A stretch of 15,104 bases of DNA from Candidatus Dadabacteria bacterium (GCA_020054175.1 JAGVLR010000242.1:1-15104), one strand, 5' to 3'; shown: positions 1-6,880, counted from the first letter of the stretch. The notes: a model not told the origin generated them from the letters alone. Made by a program: numbers and translations.

Positions 1-560
1 AAGAATATGAGCTGGTCCAGGATGTACGACGCCTGTGCGTCGAAGGAGCCTGTAAACCATATGCATATGGCCGCGCAGAAGAGGAAGAACGCCCTCCCTT
101 CCCGGGCATTGGGCTTCATCCTCAGAACCAGCGCGCCGATTACGAAAAATACCGCTCCCATGGCGAATATGACGCCGAACATCTGGGCGAAGTCCCAGGC
201 CTTGAAGGTCTGGATGGGTATGGAGACATTGAACGTCGAGCCGTTTCTTTCGATTTTGTATTCGACGTTAGTGCCGGCGGGAATGCCTTCAGTTATACGC
301 TGTAGCTCGGCCGGGGTGTTTATACGAATGCCGTTCGCCTCGACAACCCTGTCCTTGAATCTGGTGAGCTGCTCACCGTTCTGGACGCCGGGGGTTATGT
401 CCGTGACGACCATATTGCCGTAGAAGAAAAACCCCGGGTAAGACCTTTCTATCCAGGTGATTCCCAGTGCGAGGTTTCCTATGCAAAATATCAGCAGCAG
501 AAAAGCCAGAACGCTGAATGCCGATTTTTTGAGCTTGTCCTTGTCTATCGCCGGCATCAT
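1..560 (-). CDS. PDZ-like membrane protein, N-terminal part (cut by window edge)
   Basis: Open frame of 186 codons running off the left edge. Visible in order: a short charged start, a first membrane segment (about residues 14-37), a PDZ-like extracytoplasmic domain (about 50-118, with the TDITPG and GIRINTPAELQ segments typical of PDZ folds), then two more membrane segments (about 124-146 and 156-173). This layout is common at the N-terminus of bacterial membrane sensors whose output domain (histidine kinase, phosphatase, GGDEF or HD-GYP) follows, but that part is outside the window, so the function is unknown. It starts 3 bases after the stop of the PilZ-Spt-GNAT gene. The AAGGG before the start overlaps that stop, so the two are probably co-transcribed and translationally coupled. 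Two adjacent ATG codons (558-560 and 555-557) are both possible starts. Confidence 0.7.
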   Translation of the reverse strand, partial: MMPAIDKDKLKKSAFSVLAFLLLIFCIGNLALGITWIERSYPGFFFYGNMVVTDITPGVQNGEQLTRFKDRVVEANGIRINTPAELQRITEGIPAGTNVEYKIERNGSTFNVSIPIQTFKAWDFAQMFGVIFAMGAVFFVIGALVLRMKPNAREGRAFFLFCAAICIWFTGSFDAQASYILDQLIF

Positions 561-563
561 CCC

Positions 564-3359
564 TTATTCATCAACCATTCTCGGTATCGTTTCTTCTGTA
601 CGCTTTCCGTCTATTCGCTTTCCGTACATGTCCCAGTGTATGTCTACCCTGCCGCCCAGTTTTTCGACCATCCGCTGCGAGGCGGGATTGTCTTCGAGCA
701 CCCACGTGCCCGCCGCTTTTTCGTAGCCTTTCTCAATCATCCCGGCGCATACGCCGGCGAGGAGAGCAGTGCCGAGCCCCTTCCCGGCGTATTCCGGCAA
801 TAGGCCCGATATCATCAGCACTCCTTCCTTTATGCCCTTCATATTCAGGGGGAGCTTTAAAAGCCTGTGTGGCTTCATCTCGCCGTCGAGCCCCCGGAAT
901 ACAGGGGCGTACTGCGGGAAGCCGCCGATGAAACCGACTGTCTTTCCGCCCGCCTCGGCGACGAGCCAGAATTCGGGCTTGATGAGCGCCTTGAACTCGT
1001 CCGCGATTTCGATGAATTCGTCGTATTCGAGGGGAACGTTGCCCCAGAGGTGCGCGAGCGACTCGTTAAAGACCTCGACGACGCCCCTGACCTCGTTTTC
1101 CCACTCGGATTTCTTCATCTGCCTTATTTTTACGCGCCCGGGTTTGAATCCCCCGGCGTATTTTTTTATCTTTGCCGCGTTTTCTTCGGATTTGAAGTCG
1201 ATCGTGTAGTGAAGGAGCTTCTTTATCGGCGTCATACCGGCCTCGGCGAAGTAATCGTGGTAGTAGGGCTGTGTATAAACCTGGAGGAACGACGGCACCT
1301 TGCCGTAGTTACTCGAAAGGAGCCCTCCGCCGAAGAGGCCGAATATGCCGTTTACGGGGCCAATGATCTCCTTCATACCTTCGTTCCCGAGGAACCCCTC
1401 GGCCTCGGCGAAAAGGAGGCGGACAGCTTCTTCCTTGAAGGGAAGGGCCTCGAAGAACCCGACGAAGCCGACCTTCTTATCGTGAAAATCGTTGTAGTAG
1501 TTGTCGATGAAGGCGCTCATTGTCGCGACAATCCGCCCGTTTTCCTCGGCGACGAAGCGCTTTCCATAGACCTTCCTGAAATAGAAGTAATCGTAAGAAA
1601 CGAGCTTCACCTGGTCTTTTATGAGGAAATAGGGAACCCAGGCCGGATAATCCTTATATACGTCCCAGGAGAACCTGACGGATTTTTCAATGTCCGCCGG
1701 GGACGAGATTTCCCTGACGGCGTATCTCGCGTCTTCAGGGATGTTCCTTACGGGCGCGCTTCCTATGACGCCGAACTCCTTTCCGAGGCTCTCGATGATG
1801 CCGAGGGCCTCGTTCATATCCTCCATTGTGTGTGTGGCCATTATGCTGAATCTGAACCTTTCCTGGCCCTTCGGAACTGCAGGGTGAGGGATGGCGTTTA
1901 CGTAAAGCCCCGCCTCGTGGAGCTTCCGGCTCATTTTTTTCTGTTTCAGCTCCTCGCCTATAAGGACGGGGATGACCGCCGTCTCGCTCGGGCCGGTCAC
2001 AAATCCGAGGGCTTTTAAGTTCTCCCTCATATATTTGATGTTTCGCCAGAGATTGCGGTGAAGGGTTTCGTCCGTTTCCATTACCTCTATCGCCGCCAGC
2101 ACTGACGCCGCCACCGACGGCGGGAAATTCGACGAGAAGAAAAAGGACCTCGTATAATAGCGGAGGTAATTGACTACCTCTTTCGTCGAGGCGATAAAGC
2201 CCCCTATGCCGCCCAAGGACTTGCTGAGCGTGCCCATGACAATATCGATATCGCCGGGCTTCATCTTAAAGTAATTCGGCGTGCCCCGGCCCCTGTCGCC
2301 TATGACGCCCGTCGCGTGGGCTTCGTCCACCATGATCTTGGCCCCGTAGCGGTGGGCGACTTCCGTTATCTGGCGGAGCGGGGCTATGTCGCCGTCCATG
2401 CTGTAAACCCCGTCCACTACTACAAGCTTCCCGTTGAAATTGTCCTGGTTCCGTTTGAGAACGCCTTCGAGGCTGTTAACGTCGGAATGTTTGAATGTCC
2501 TGAATTTGCCGGTCGACAGCATGCAGCCGTCGATGATGCTGGCGTGCGCCAGTCTGTCGATGACAGCGAGGTCGTCGTTTTTGACGAGCGCCTGGATGCA
2601 GCCCAGGTTAGTGACGTATCCGCTCGGGAATATTATCGCGTCTTCGCAGCCTTTAACCTCTGCGAGCTTCATTTCGAGCTGCCTGTGTATGTCGTAAGAG
2701 CCCGCGAGGAGCGGCACGGAGCCCGCGCCCGCGCCATATTTCTGGAGGTTCTCGAGGGCCATTTTGACGACTTTGGGGTGGGAGGTGATGCCGAGGTAGT
2801 TGTTGCTGCCCATCATTATCATCTCTTTTTTCTTGCCGGTGAAGTCGTCGTCGATTACCACCCTGTTGGCCGACGGGGAAGCGAGGGGCCTTCTGTACCT
2901 GATGTACCCCTTGGATTCCATGTCGAGCTTATACTGCCAGAATACTTCGGTTTTTTTGAAGAGATCCCTGTCCGGTATGTCGCCGAAGTCGGAAAGGTAG
3001 TAATCGTCGGAGTTAAGCTTGTTTTCGTTATTGGCTATGAAGTTTTCGAGCTTCGCCCTGTCGGAATCGTAAAGGCTCACGAATTCGAGGGCGATTCCTC
3101 CGGGCAAATCCCCTTCGGACTCGATTCTTTTAACTTCGCAGTAAACCTTAACTGGGAGCGACCACTCGGAAAGGTCGCATTCTACGAGGATTTTCGTGCC
3201 GGGCGCGTAGTGCTCTTCCGTCTCTACAAAGATGCCGTTCGGGGATAAATTTCTTGCCCTGCCTATGAGCTTCCCGGTGTTTCTCGAATAGACCTTGAAA
3301 CTCGCGGGGACGCGGTCGTCCCTACGACGATCCTTGTTATCCCTTATTACAATACCCAT
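564..3359 (-). CDS. PilZ - serine palmitoyltransferase-like - GNAT (ceramide synthase-like) fusion protein
   Basis: 931 residues in three parts. Residues 1-110 are a PilZ domain with the c-di-GMP motif RxxxR (Arg12 to Arg16) and NxSxxG (Asn37 to Gly42). Residues about 130-535 are an alpha-oxoamine synthase (fold-type I PLP enzyme): His272 in AHASIIDG, VDEAHATG with Asp345, and PLP Lys380 in GTLSKSLGG. SKS favours serine palmitoyltransferase over KBL or BioF, which usually have GKA. Residues about 548-920 are a GNAT-type region resembling the YghO/bacterial ceramide synthase (bCerS) family, ending in an acyl-CoA loop, PEYAGKGLG. Inferred role: serine + acyl thioester to 3-oxosphinganine, then N-acylation. 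Start: a TTG at 3392 is in frame, but ATG 3359 has AGAGG seven bases upstream and is preferred. A c-di-GMP-I riboswitch lies in the leader. Domain calls are firm; the ceramide role is inferred. Confidence 0.85.
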   Translation of the reverse strand: MGIVIRDNKDRRRDDRVPASFKVYSRNTGKLIGRARNLSPNGIFVETEEHYAPGTKILVECDLSEWSLPVKVYCEVKRIESEGDLPGGIALEFVSLYDSDRAKLENFIANNENKLNSDDYYLSDFGDIPDRDLFKKTEVFWQYKLDMESKGYIRYRRPLASPSANRVVIDDDFTGKKKEMIMMGSNNYLGITSHPKVVKMALENLQKYGAGAGSVPLLAGSYDIHRQLEMKLAEVKGCEDAIIFPSGYVTNLGCIQALVKNDDLAVIDRLAHASIIDGCMLSTGKFRTFKHSDVNSLEGVLKRNQDNFNGKLVVVDGVYSMDGDIAPLRQITEVAHRYGAKIMVDEAHATGVIGDRGRGTPNYFKMKPGDIDIVMGTLSKSLGGIGGFIASTKEVVNYLRYYTRSFFFSSNFPPSVAASVLAAIEVMETDETLHRNLWRNIKYMRENLKALGFVTGPSETAVIPVLIGEELKQKKMSRKLHEAGLYVNAIPHPAVPKGQERFRFSIMATHTMEDMNEALGIIESLGKEFGVIGSAPVRNIPEDARYAVREISSPADIEKSVRFSWDVYKDYPAWVPYFLIKDQVKLVSYDYFYFRKVYGKRFVAEENGRIVATMSAFIDNYYNDFHDKKVGFVGFFEALPFKEEAVRLLFAEAEGFLGNEGMKEIIGPVNGIFGLFGGGLLSSNYGKVPSFLQVYTQPYYHDYFAEAGMTPIKKLLHYTIDFKSEENAAKIKKYAGGFKPGRVKIRQMKKSEWENEVRGVVEVFNESLAHLWGNVPLEYDEFIEIADEFKALIKPEFWLVAEAGGKTVGFIGGFPQYAPVFRGLDGEMKPHRLLKLPLNMKGIKEGVLMISGLLPEYAGKGLGTALLAGVCAGMIEKGYEKAAGTWVLEDNPASQRMVEKLGGRVDIHWDMYGKRIDGKRTEETIPRMVDE

Positions 3360-3366
3360 CCTTGCG

Positions 3367-3371
3367 CCTCT
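3367..3371 (-). promoter_or_regulatory. Ribosome binding site of the PilZ-Spt-GNAT gene
   Basis: AGAGG on the minus strand, seven bases before ATG 3357-3359. It decides the start in favour of this ATG over the TTG 33 bases upstream. It lies just after the 3' arm of the leader hairpin, so folding there could affect its accessibility. Confidence 0.6.
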
Positions 3372-3390
3372 GTGGGTAGCTAATTTTACC

Positions 3391-3418
3391 AATATTCTTT
3401 AACATAGTTAAGAATATT
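3391..3418 (-). promoter_or_regulatory. Inverted repeat / leader hairpin upstream of the PilZ-Spt-GNAT gene
   Basis: AATATTCTT (3391-3399) and AAGAATATT (3410-3418) form a perfect 9-bp inverted repeat, extended to 10 bp by a flanking C-G pair. In the RNA, an outer AGCTA/TAGCT pair around an internal loop would bring the stem close to the AGAGG site. It lies between the riboswitch and the start codon. It could be the riboswitch expression platform or a DNA operator. No T-run follows, so it is not an intrinsic terminator. Confidence 0.45.
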
Positions 3419-3473
3419 GTTTATAGCTTTGGTATAATTATCGTCGATTATTGCAATTATTGCAAGCTTTTTG

Positions 3474-3569
3474 CTTCGGCAACCCAACCACCATAGGCGC
3501 CGGCTTCCCAGGCGCCCTTAGGCTTGAGGCTTTGCGTCCCGCGCTTTCGCGCGGTTTGCCTTTTTCGAG
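3474..3569 (-). ncRNA. c-di-GMP-I (GEMM-I) riboswitch aptamer
   Basis: Read on the minus strand, the leader has the conserved GEMM-I segments in order: GGCAAACC (3553-3560), a GCGC stem closed by a GAAA tetraloop, GGGACGCAAAGCC, GCCTAAGG, a GGCGCC/GGCGCC stem, and the 3' GGTTGGGTTGCCGA strand. TCG before the core and CGA at the end can pair as a short P1. The residues aligning with the ligand-contacting G20 and C92 of the Vibrio Vc2 aptamer appear to be G and C, which favours c-di-GMP over the cyclic AMP-GMP variant. It lies directly upstream of a gene whose product starts with a PilZ domain. No intrinsic terminator follows the aptamer, so control may act on translation through the downstream hairpin. 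Confidence 0.88.
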
Positions 3570-3587
3570 GGGGATACCCAATCTGGA

Positions 3588-3616
3588 AGTCTAGTGCAGT
3601 TCGTAATTAGTTTCAA
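3588..3616 (-). promoter_or_regulatory. Candidate sigma70-type promoter for the riboswitch and PilZ-Spt-GNAT gene
   Basis: TTGAAA (3611-3616) as -35, a 17-base spacer, and TAGACT (3588-3593) as -10 on the minus strand. Predicted transcription start near 3581, about a dozen bases before the aptamer, which is the expected layout for a riboswitch leader. The leader would be about 220 bases long. Confidence 0.45.
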
Positions 3617-3634
3617 TACATTAAGCGTAATAAA

Positions 3635-3768
3635 TCGCTACATAATCTAGATGAGGTATGGAGGGCAGGTGTAGCGAATGTTGGATGGGCACTGTAGTTC
3701 AAATGGTTACTTTACCCTGTAGTTAAAGGACATCCGCCTCGTGTAGCTCTGTTATGCGCCGTTCTGCA
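3635..3768. repeat. Phased TGTAG repeats plus an 8-bp inverted repeat in the intergenic gap
   Basis: TGTAG occurs at 3670, 3693, 3718 and 3742, with a one-base variant TGCAG at 3764, spaced 23, 25, 24 and 22 bases. The first copy extends to TGTAGCGA and is the inverted partner of TCGCTACA at 3635-3642. The bases between copies are not conserved. The stretch 3617-3806 holds no gene I can support. Confidence 0.4.
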
Positions 3769-3806
3769 GAGTATTCAAAAGAATGAAAACGCCGGGGTCA
3801 GCGATT

Positions 3807-4877
3807 TCAGATCCTGGCTGTCCTGGACAGGAGAAGGTGGTCGGCGAGGACCAGGTTAACCATTGCTTCCGCTATGGGGACGGCCCTCGGGCAGAGGCAC
3901 GGGTCGTGCCTTCCCTTGACTACGAGGTCCTTCGGGTTCCCCCACTTGTCTACAGTCTTCTGAACCTTCGATATGGAGGACGTCGGCTTTATCGCTATGC
4001 GAACGATGAGATCGGCCCCGTTCGTGATGCCGCCGAGAAGGCCGCCGGCGTTGTTGGTTTTAAAGGCCAGCTTCCCTTCCTTGTCCTTGTACAAGAGGTC
4101 GTTTACCTGGGAGCCTTTTCTCTTCGACGCCTCGAATCCCATTCCTACCTCGAACCCCCTTATGCCTCCGAGGCTCATCAGGGCCGCGGCGAGGTCGGCG
4201 TCTATCTTGTTGAACACGGGGCTCCCGAGTCCCGGGGGAAGTCCCTTCGTTATAACCTCGACCGTCCCGCCTATGGAGTCGCCTTCTCTCCTGACCTTAT
4301 CTATGAGCTCTATCTTCTCGTCGACTTTCGACGCGTCGGGACACCTGACAATGTTTCTCTCGATCTCGTCGAAGTCGGTCTTCTTTGCGACTATCCTGCC
4401 GACGCTCCTGACAAAGCCGTGAGTGGTTATGCCCTGGAGGTTGAGTATTTTTTTGGCGATGGCCCCGGCGGCGACTCTTCCGACCGTTTCCCTGGCCGAA
4501 GATCTTCCTCCGCCCCTGTAATCCCTGAATCCGAACCTGGCGTCGTAGGTGAAGTCCGCATGTCCGGGACGGTACGTGTCCTTGATGTCCTCGTAGGATT
4601 TTGAGATGGCGTCGGTGTTCCTGACGAGGAGGGAAATCGGGGTGCCGAGCGTCTTCCCCTCGAATACGCCGGAGAGTATTTCGACGGTGTCGGGCTCCTT
4701 ACGCTGGGTCGTTATCCTGCTCTGGCCCGGGCGTCTCCTGTCCAATTCGAATTGTATGTCCGATGGTGCGAGCTCGAGCCCTGCCGGGCAGCCGTCGACG
4801 ACGACGCCCACTGCGGCGCCGTGCGATTCGCCCCACGTCGTTATGCGAAACAGTTGTCCGAAGGAGTTTCCCGGCAT
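3807..4877 (-). CDS. aroC: Chorismate synthase
   Basis: 356 residues, normal length for the bacterial enzyme. It converts 5-enolpyruvylshikimate-3-phosphate to chorismate with reduced FMN, the last shared step of aromatic amino acid synthesis, in the cytoplasm. Signatures seen: GESHG at residues 16-20, the arginine- and glycine-rich FRDYRGGGRSSARETVGR block in the middle, and RHDPC at 323-327 near the C-terminus. No other shikimate gene is adjacent. The gene sits between two candidate ceramide genes on the same strand, which may be chance. There is no Shine-Dalgarno sequence before the ATG, and a TATAAT box lies 8 bases upstream, so the message may be leaderless. Confidence 0.96.
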   Translation of the reverse strand: MPGNSFGQLFRITTWGESHGAAVGVVVDGCPAGLELAPSDIQFELDRRRPGQSRITTQRKEPDTVEILSGVFEGKTLGTPISLLVRNTDAISKSYEDIKDTYRPGHADFTYDARFGFRDYRGGGRSSARETVGRVAAGAIAKKILNLQGITTHGFVRSVGRIVAKKTDFDEIERNIVRCPDASKVDEKIELIDKVRREGDSIGGTVEVITKGLPPGLGSPVFNKIDADLAAALMSLGGIRGFEVGMGFEASKRKGSQVNDLLYKDKEGKLAFKTNNAGGLLGGITNGADLIVRIAIKPTSSISKVQKTVDKWGNPKDLVVKGRHDPCLCPRAVPIAEAMVNLVLADHLLLSRTARI

Positions 4878-4885
4878 AAACGAAG

Positions 4886-4891
4886 ATTATA
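4886..4891 (-). promoter_or_regulatory. -10 box of aroC, suggesting a leaderless transcript
   Basis: A perfect TATAAT on the minus strand ends 8 bases before the aroC ATG, which puts the expected transcription start at or within two bases of the A of the ATG. A weak -35 (TTTGCG) lies 16 bases upstream. No ribosome binding site is present in the short gap. Confidence 0.5.
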
Positions 4892-4948
4892 TTAACGGGC
4901 AATCCGGCGCAAATAAAGAGAGCGCGCCAAAACGGCGTCGCATATGAC

Positions 4949-4986
4949 CGCACCGAAGCGTGCGCCGCCGCTTCAGCACCCGGCGG
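4949..4986 (-). other. Two abutting stem-loops after the reductase gene
   Basis: Just past the stop of the CerR-like gene, the minus strand has CCGCCG/CGGCGG (4981-4986 with 4965-4970, 10-base loop), followed at once by CGCAC/GTGCG (4960-4964 with 4949-4953, 6-base loop). No T-run follows, so they may stabilise the 3' end or act as a weak terminator. Confidence 0.35.
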
Positions 4987-5970
4987 CTAAAGATACCGGT
5001 GTTCCTTAAACCAGCTGACGGTCCTTTCTATAGTGACTTCGAGGGGAACAGGCCCAAACCCGAGCTCCTTTACGGCCTTCGCATTGTCTACATACCAGAA
5101 ATGCTTCGAGCCCTTGATGGAATCTATGTCCATGGCGACGTAATTCGGCGCGGATATGCCGAATATCTTCTCGGCCATGTAGGCCCCGGCGTAGGCGAGG
5201 GGGTAGGGTATCTTCAGCTTCGGCCTCGGTATGCCCGTGACCTTCTCCATAACCTCGAAGAGCTCCTTTATAGTGATGTTGCGGTTACTCAATATATATT
5301 TCTCGCCAATCCTGCCCTTCTCCGCCGCGAGGAGATGCCCCTCGGCGACGTCGTCGGCGTCGACAAGATTGATCCCGCCGTCGGTGTATCCGGGGAGCCT
5401 TCTCTTGCAGTACCAGAGGATTATCCCCGTCGTCGAGACATAAACGTCCCCCGCCCCTATGACCAGCGAGGGGTTGACGATAACGAGGGGAAGCCCCTTT
5501 TCCACGAACCTGAGCGCTTCCTGCTCGGCGCGGTACTTGGAGAGGATATATTCTATGTCTGTGCCCTCGGGGTCGAAAGGAGTGTTTTCGTCGGAGACCT
5601 CTTTCCCCGGCTTGAGCCCGATCGCAGCCACGCTGCTCGTATAAACGGCTTTTTTGATCCCCGCCTCCATCGCCGCCGTGAAAACGTTGTTAGTCCCCCC
5701 GACGTTGACGTCCTCCATTTTCTTATAGTCGGCCTGCTTGAACGATACGACTCCTGCCGCGTGGTAAAGCGCGTCGCAGCCATCCATTGCCTTCCTCACG
5801 GAGTCCATGTCTGTAACGTCGCCGTAGACCTTCTCGACGTCGATGTCGTCGATGTTGACGGTCTTGCTCGACCGGCGGAGGAGTATCCTCACCTTCTCGC
5901 CCCTCCCGGCGAGCTTCCTTACGATGTGCGAGCCTAAAAAACCCGTGGCCCCCGTTACTAGAGTGGGCAT
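4987..5970 (-). CDS. NAD-dependent epimerase/dehydratase family reductase, CerR- or HpnA-like
   Basis: 327 residues of an extended/atypical short-chain dehydrogenase. The N-terminus is a Rossmann nucleotide loop, TGATGFLG (GxxGxxG at residues 7-13). The catalytic set is Ser112/113 in YTSSVAAIG and Tyr141-x3-Lys145 (YILSK). The closest families I recognise are HpnA (hopanoid-associated sugar epimerase) and CerR, the reductase of bacterial ceramide synthesis that reduces the 3-oxo group. No hopanoid genes are visible, and a serine palmitoyltransferase/ceramide synthase-like fusion lies about 1.6 kb away on the same strand, so CerR is the better guess. Start: ATG 5968-5970 has a perfect AAGGAGG seven bases upstream; an upstream in-frame ATG at 6030 lacks this. 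It has its own promoter. Confidence 0.8.
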   Translation of the reverse strand: MPTLVTGATGFLGSHIVRKLAGRGEKVRILLRRSSKTVNIDDIDVEKVYGDVTDMDSVRKAMDGCDALYHAAGVVSFKQADYKKMEDVNVGGTNNVFTAAMEAGIKKAVYTSSVAAIGLKPGKEVSDENTPFDPEGTDIEYILSKYRAEQEALRFVEKGLPLVIVNPSLVIGAGDVYVSTTGIILWYCKRRLPGYTDGGINLVDADDVAEGHLLAAEKGRIGEKYILSNRNITIKELFEVMEKVTGIPRPKLKIPYPLAYAGAYMAEKIFGISAPNYVAMDIDSIKGSKHFWYVDNAKAVKELGFGPVPLEVTIERTVSWFKEHRYL

Positions 5971-6001
5971 GACGCGGCCTCCTTCGAATGGGTGAAAATT
6001 C

Positions 6002-6030
6002 ATATTACTACACCCGCCCCGGAAAAACAA
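6002..6030 (-). promoter_or_regulatory. Candidate promoter of the CerR/HpnA-like gene
   Basis: TTGTTT (6025-6030), a 17-base spacer, and TAATAT (6002-6007) on the minus strand. Predicted start near 5995, giving a leader of about 25 bases with the AAGGAGG site. Confidence 0.4.
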
Positions 6031-6081
6031 CGCGGCCTCCGCGCCTTCTCCGGCAAAGCGCCTATTTTAGACGCGCCGCGA

Positions 6082-6109
6082 TTGAGAACGCCGCGTATCA
6101 GGGTATATT
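6082..6109 (+). promoter_or_regulatory. Candidate promoter of the 212-residue hypothetical gene
   Basis: TTGAGA (6082-6087), a 16-base spacer, and TATATT (6104-6109), followed by a short leader with GGAGAG eight bases before the ATG at 6137. Confidence 0.45.
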
Positions 6110-6136
6110 ACTTGTCACAACTGGAGAGAACGCCGG

Positions 6137-6775
6137 ATGGACCTTGAAGAATTTATAAGAGACAAAGAGTACGGGGAAGGCGAGCGGAGGCTCGAAAGGG
6201 CGCTCTTCATCGCCAAGAGGGAATGGGATAACGTCGGGACCTCGCTCTCCCGTGCGGGGGATATCGGCGGCTTCGACAAGGCCGATTTCATGATAGGGAT
6301 AATAGAGGAAGACGTCATAATAAGGGAGCCCCTCGAAAGCCCGACGAAATCCGTTTCCGGCTACTCGCCTACCTACTATCCGATGTACTTCGTCGAGAAC
6401 CTCGTCAGGATGGACGAAAAGCTCGCTGAAAGAGGGTACAGCACCCCCGAGGCGCTATACACGTACATAGAGCTTGCGACGCAGGCCGCGGAAAGGCTAG
6501 GGCTCAAGGGAACGTTCGCCATGGCCTTCGGCGCGGGGTATGCCGGCGTCAGGACAGGCTGGATCGCCGAGAAGGGATTCCCCGTCGAAAGGAAGATATT
6601 CGCCGATATTTTCTTCAGTGGCAGGAAAAAGGACTACGCCTGGGATTCTCACTGGGACTCGGTGAACGACAGGCTCGCCGAGCTCATTAAAAAATTCACG
6701 GCCTGGCAAAAGGACGAGAGGCTTTTCAGAAAGGAAGTCAAATCCCCTGCCGTCGTCGTGCCCATGATGGTCTAG
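6137..6775 (+). CDS. Conserved-looking hypothetical protein, family not recognised
   Basis: 212 residues, soluble, with no signal peptide or membrane segment. The N-terminal third is charged and helical-looking (MDLEEFIRDKEYGEGERRLE). The middle has a tyrosine/proline stretch (GYSPTYYPMYFVE) and a glycine-rich segment (AMAFGAGYAGVRTGW) that could be a loop or binding site. The C-terminal part is rich in Trp, Lys and Asp (YAWDSHWDSVNDRL). A candidate promoter and GGAGAG site in front, and codon use like its neighbours, support a real gene. It is a lone plus-strand gene between two minus-strand groups, so context gives no function. Confidence 0.75.
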   Translation: MDLEEFIRDKEYGEGERRLERALFIAKREWDNVGTSLSRAGDIGGFDKADFMIGIIEEDVIIREPLESPTKSVSGYSPTYYPMYFVENLVRMDEKLAERGYSTPEALYTYIELATQAAERLGLKGTFAMAFGAGYAGVRTGWIAEKGFPVERKIFADIFFSGRKKDYAWDSHWDSVNDRLAELIKKFTAWQKDERLFRKEVKSPAVVVPMMV

Positions 6776-6829
6776 CGGACGGTCTGAGCGCCGCACGCGC
6801 CTGAATAAAATAGACAACATCCATAAGTA

Positions 6830-6857
6830 TTAAGAAAGCGGCTCGGAGCTCCGGGCC
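6830..6857 (-). terminator. Candidate intrinsic terminator after dnaB
   Basis: The near-perfect palindrome at 6840-6857 (GGC, T/G wobble, CGGAG/CTCCG, GCC) is followed on the minus strand by GCTTTCTTA. It lies 23 bases beyond the dnaB stop, in the convergent gap with the hypothetical gene. The T tract is interrupted. Confidence 0.45.
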
Positions 6858-6880
6858 CCAACTCCTGAAGTTAAAACCCG

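Noticed and set aside
867..3248. Long plus-strand open frames (867-2018 and 2316-3248) opposite the PilZ-Spt-GNAT gene
   Set aside because: They are antisense shadows of a gene with clear domains; their translations are low-complexity and rich in Val, Asp and Glu, with no recognisable motif or ribosome site.
3437..3465. Second promoter on the minus strand (TTGCAA, 17 bases, GATAAT) between riboswitch and gene
   Set aside because: The match is good, but the region is AT-rich and TTGCAA is repeated and palindromic. It would bypass the riboswitch. I cannot tell it from chance, so it is not listed as a feature.
3474..3569. Reading the aptamer as the cyclic AMP-GMP-specific GEMM-Ib variant
   Set aside because: The position aligning with Vc2 G20 appears to be G rather than A, and a PilZ domain follows. 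Eye alignment could be off by one, so it is only less likely.
3635..3768. CRISPR array or phage attachment site from the spaced TGTAG copies
   Set aside because: The repeat is only 5 bases with no long conserved unit, and there is no cas gene, integrase or tRNA nearby.
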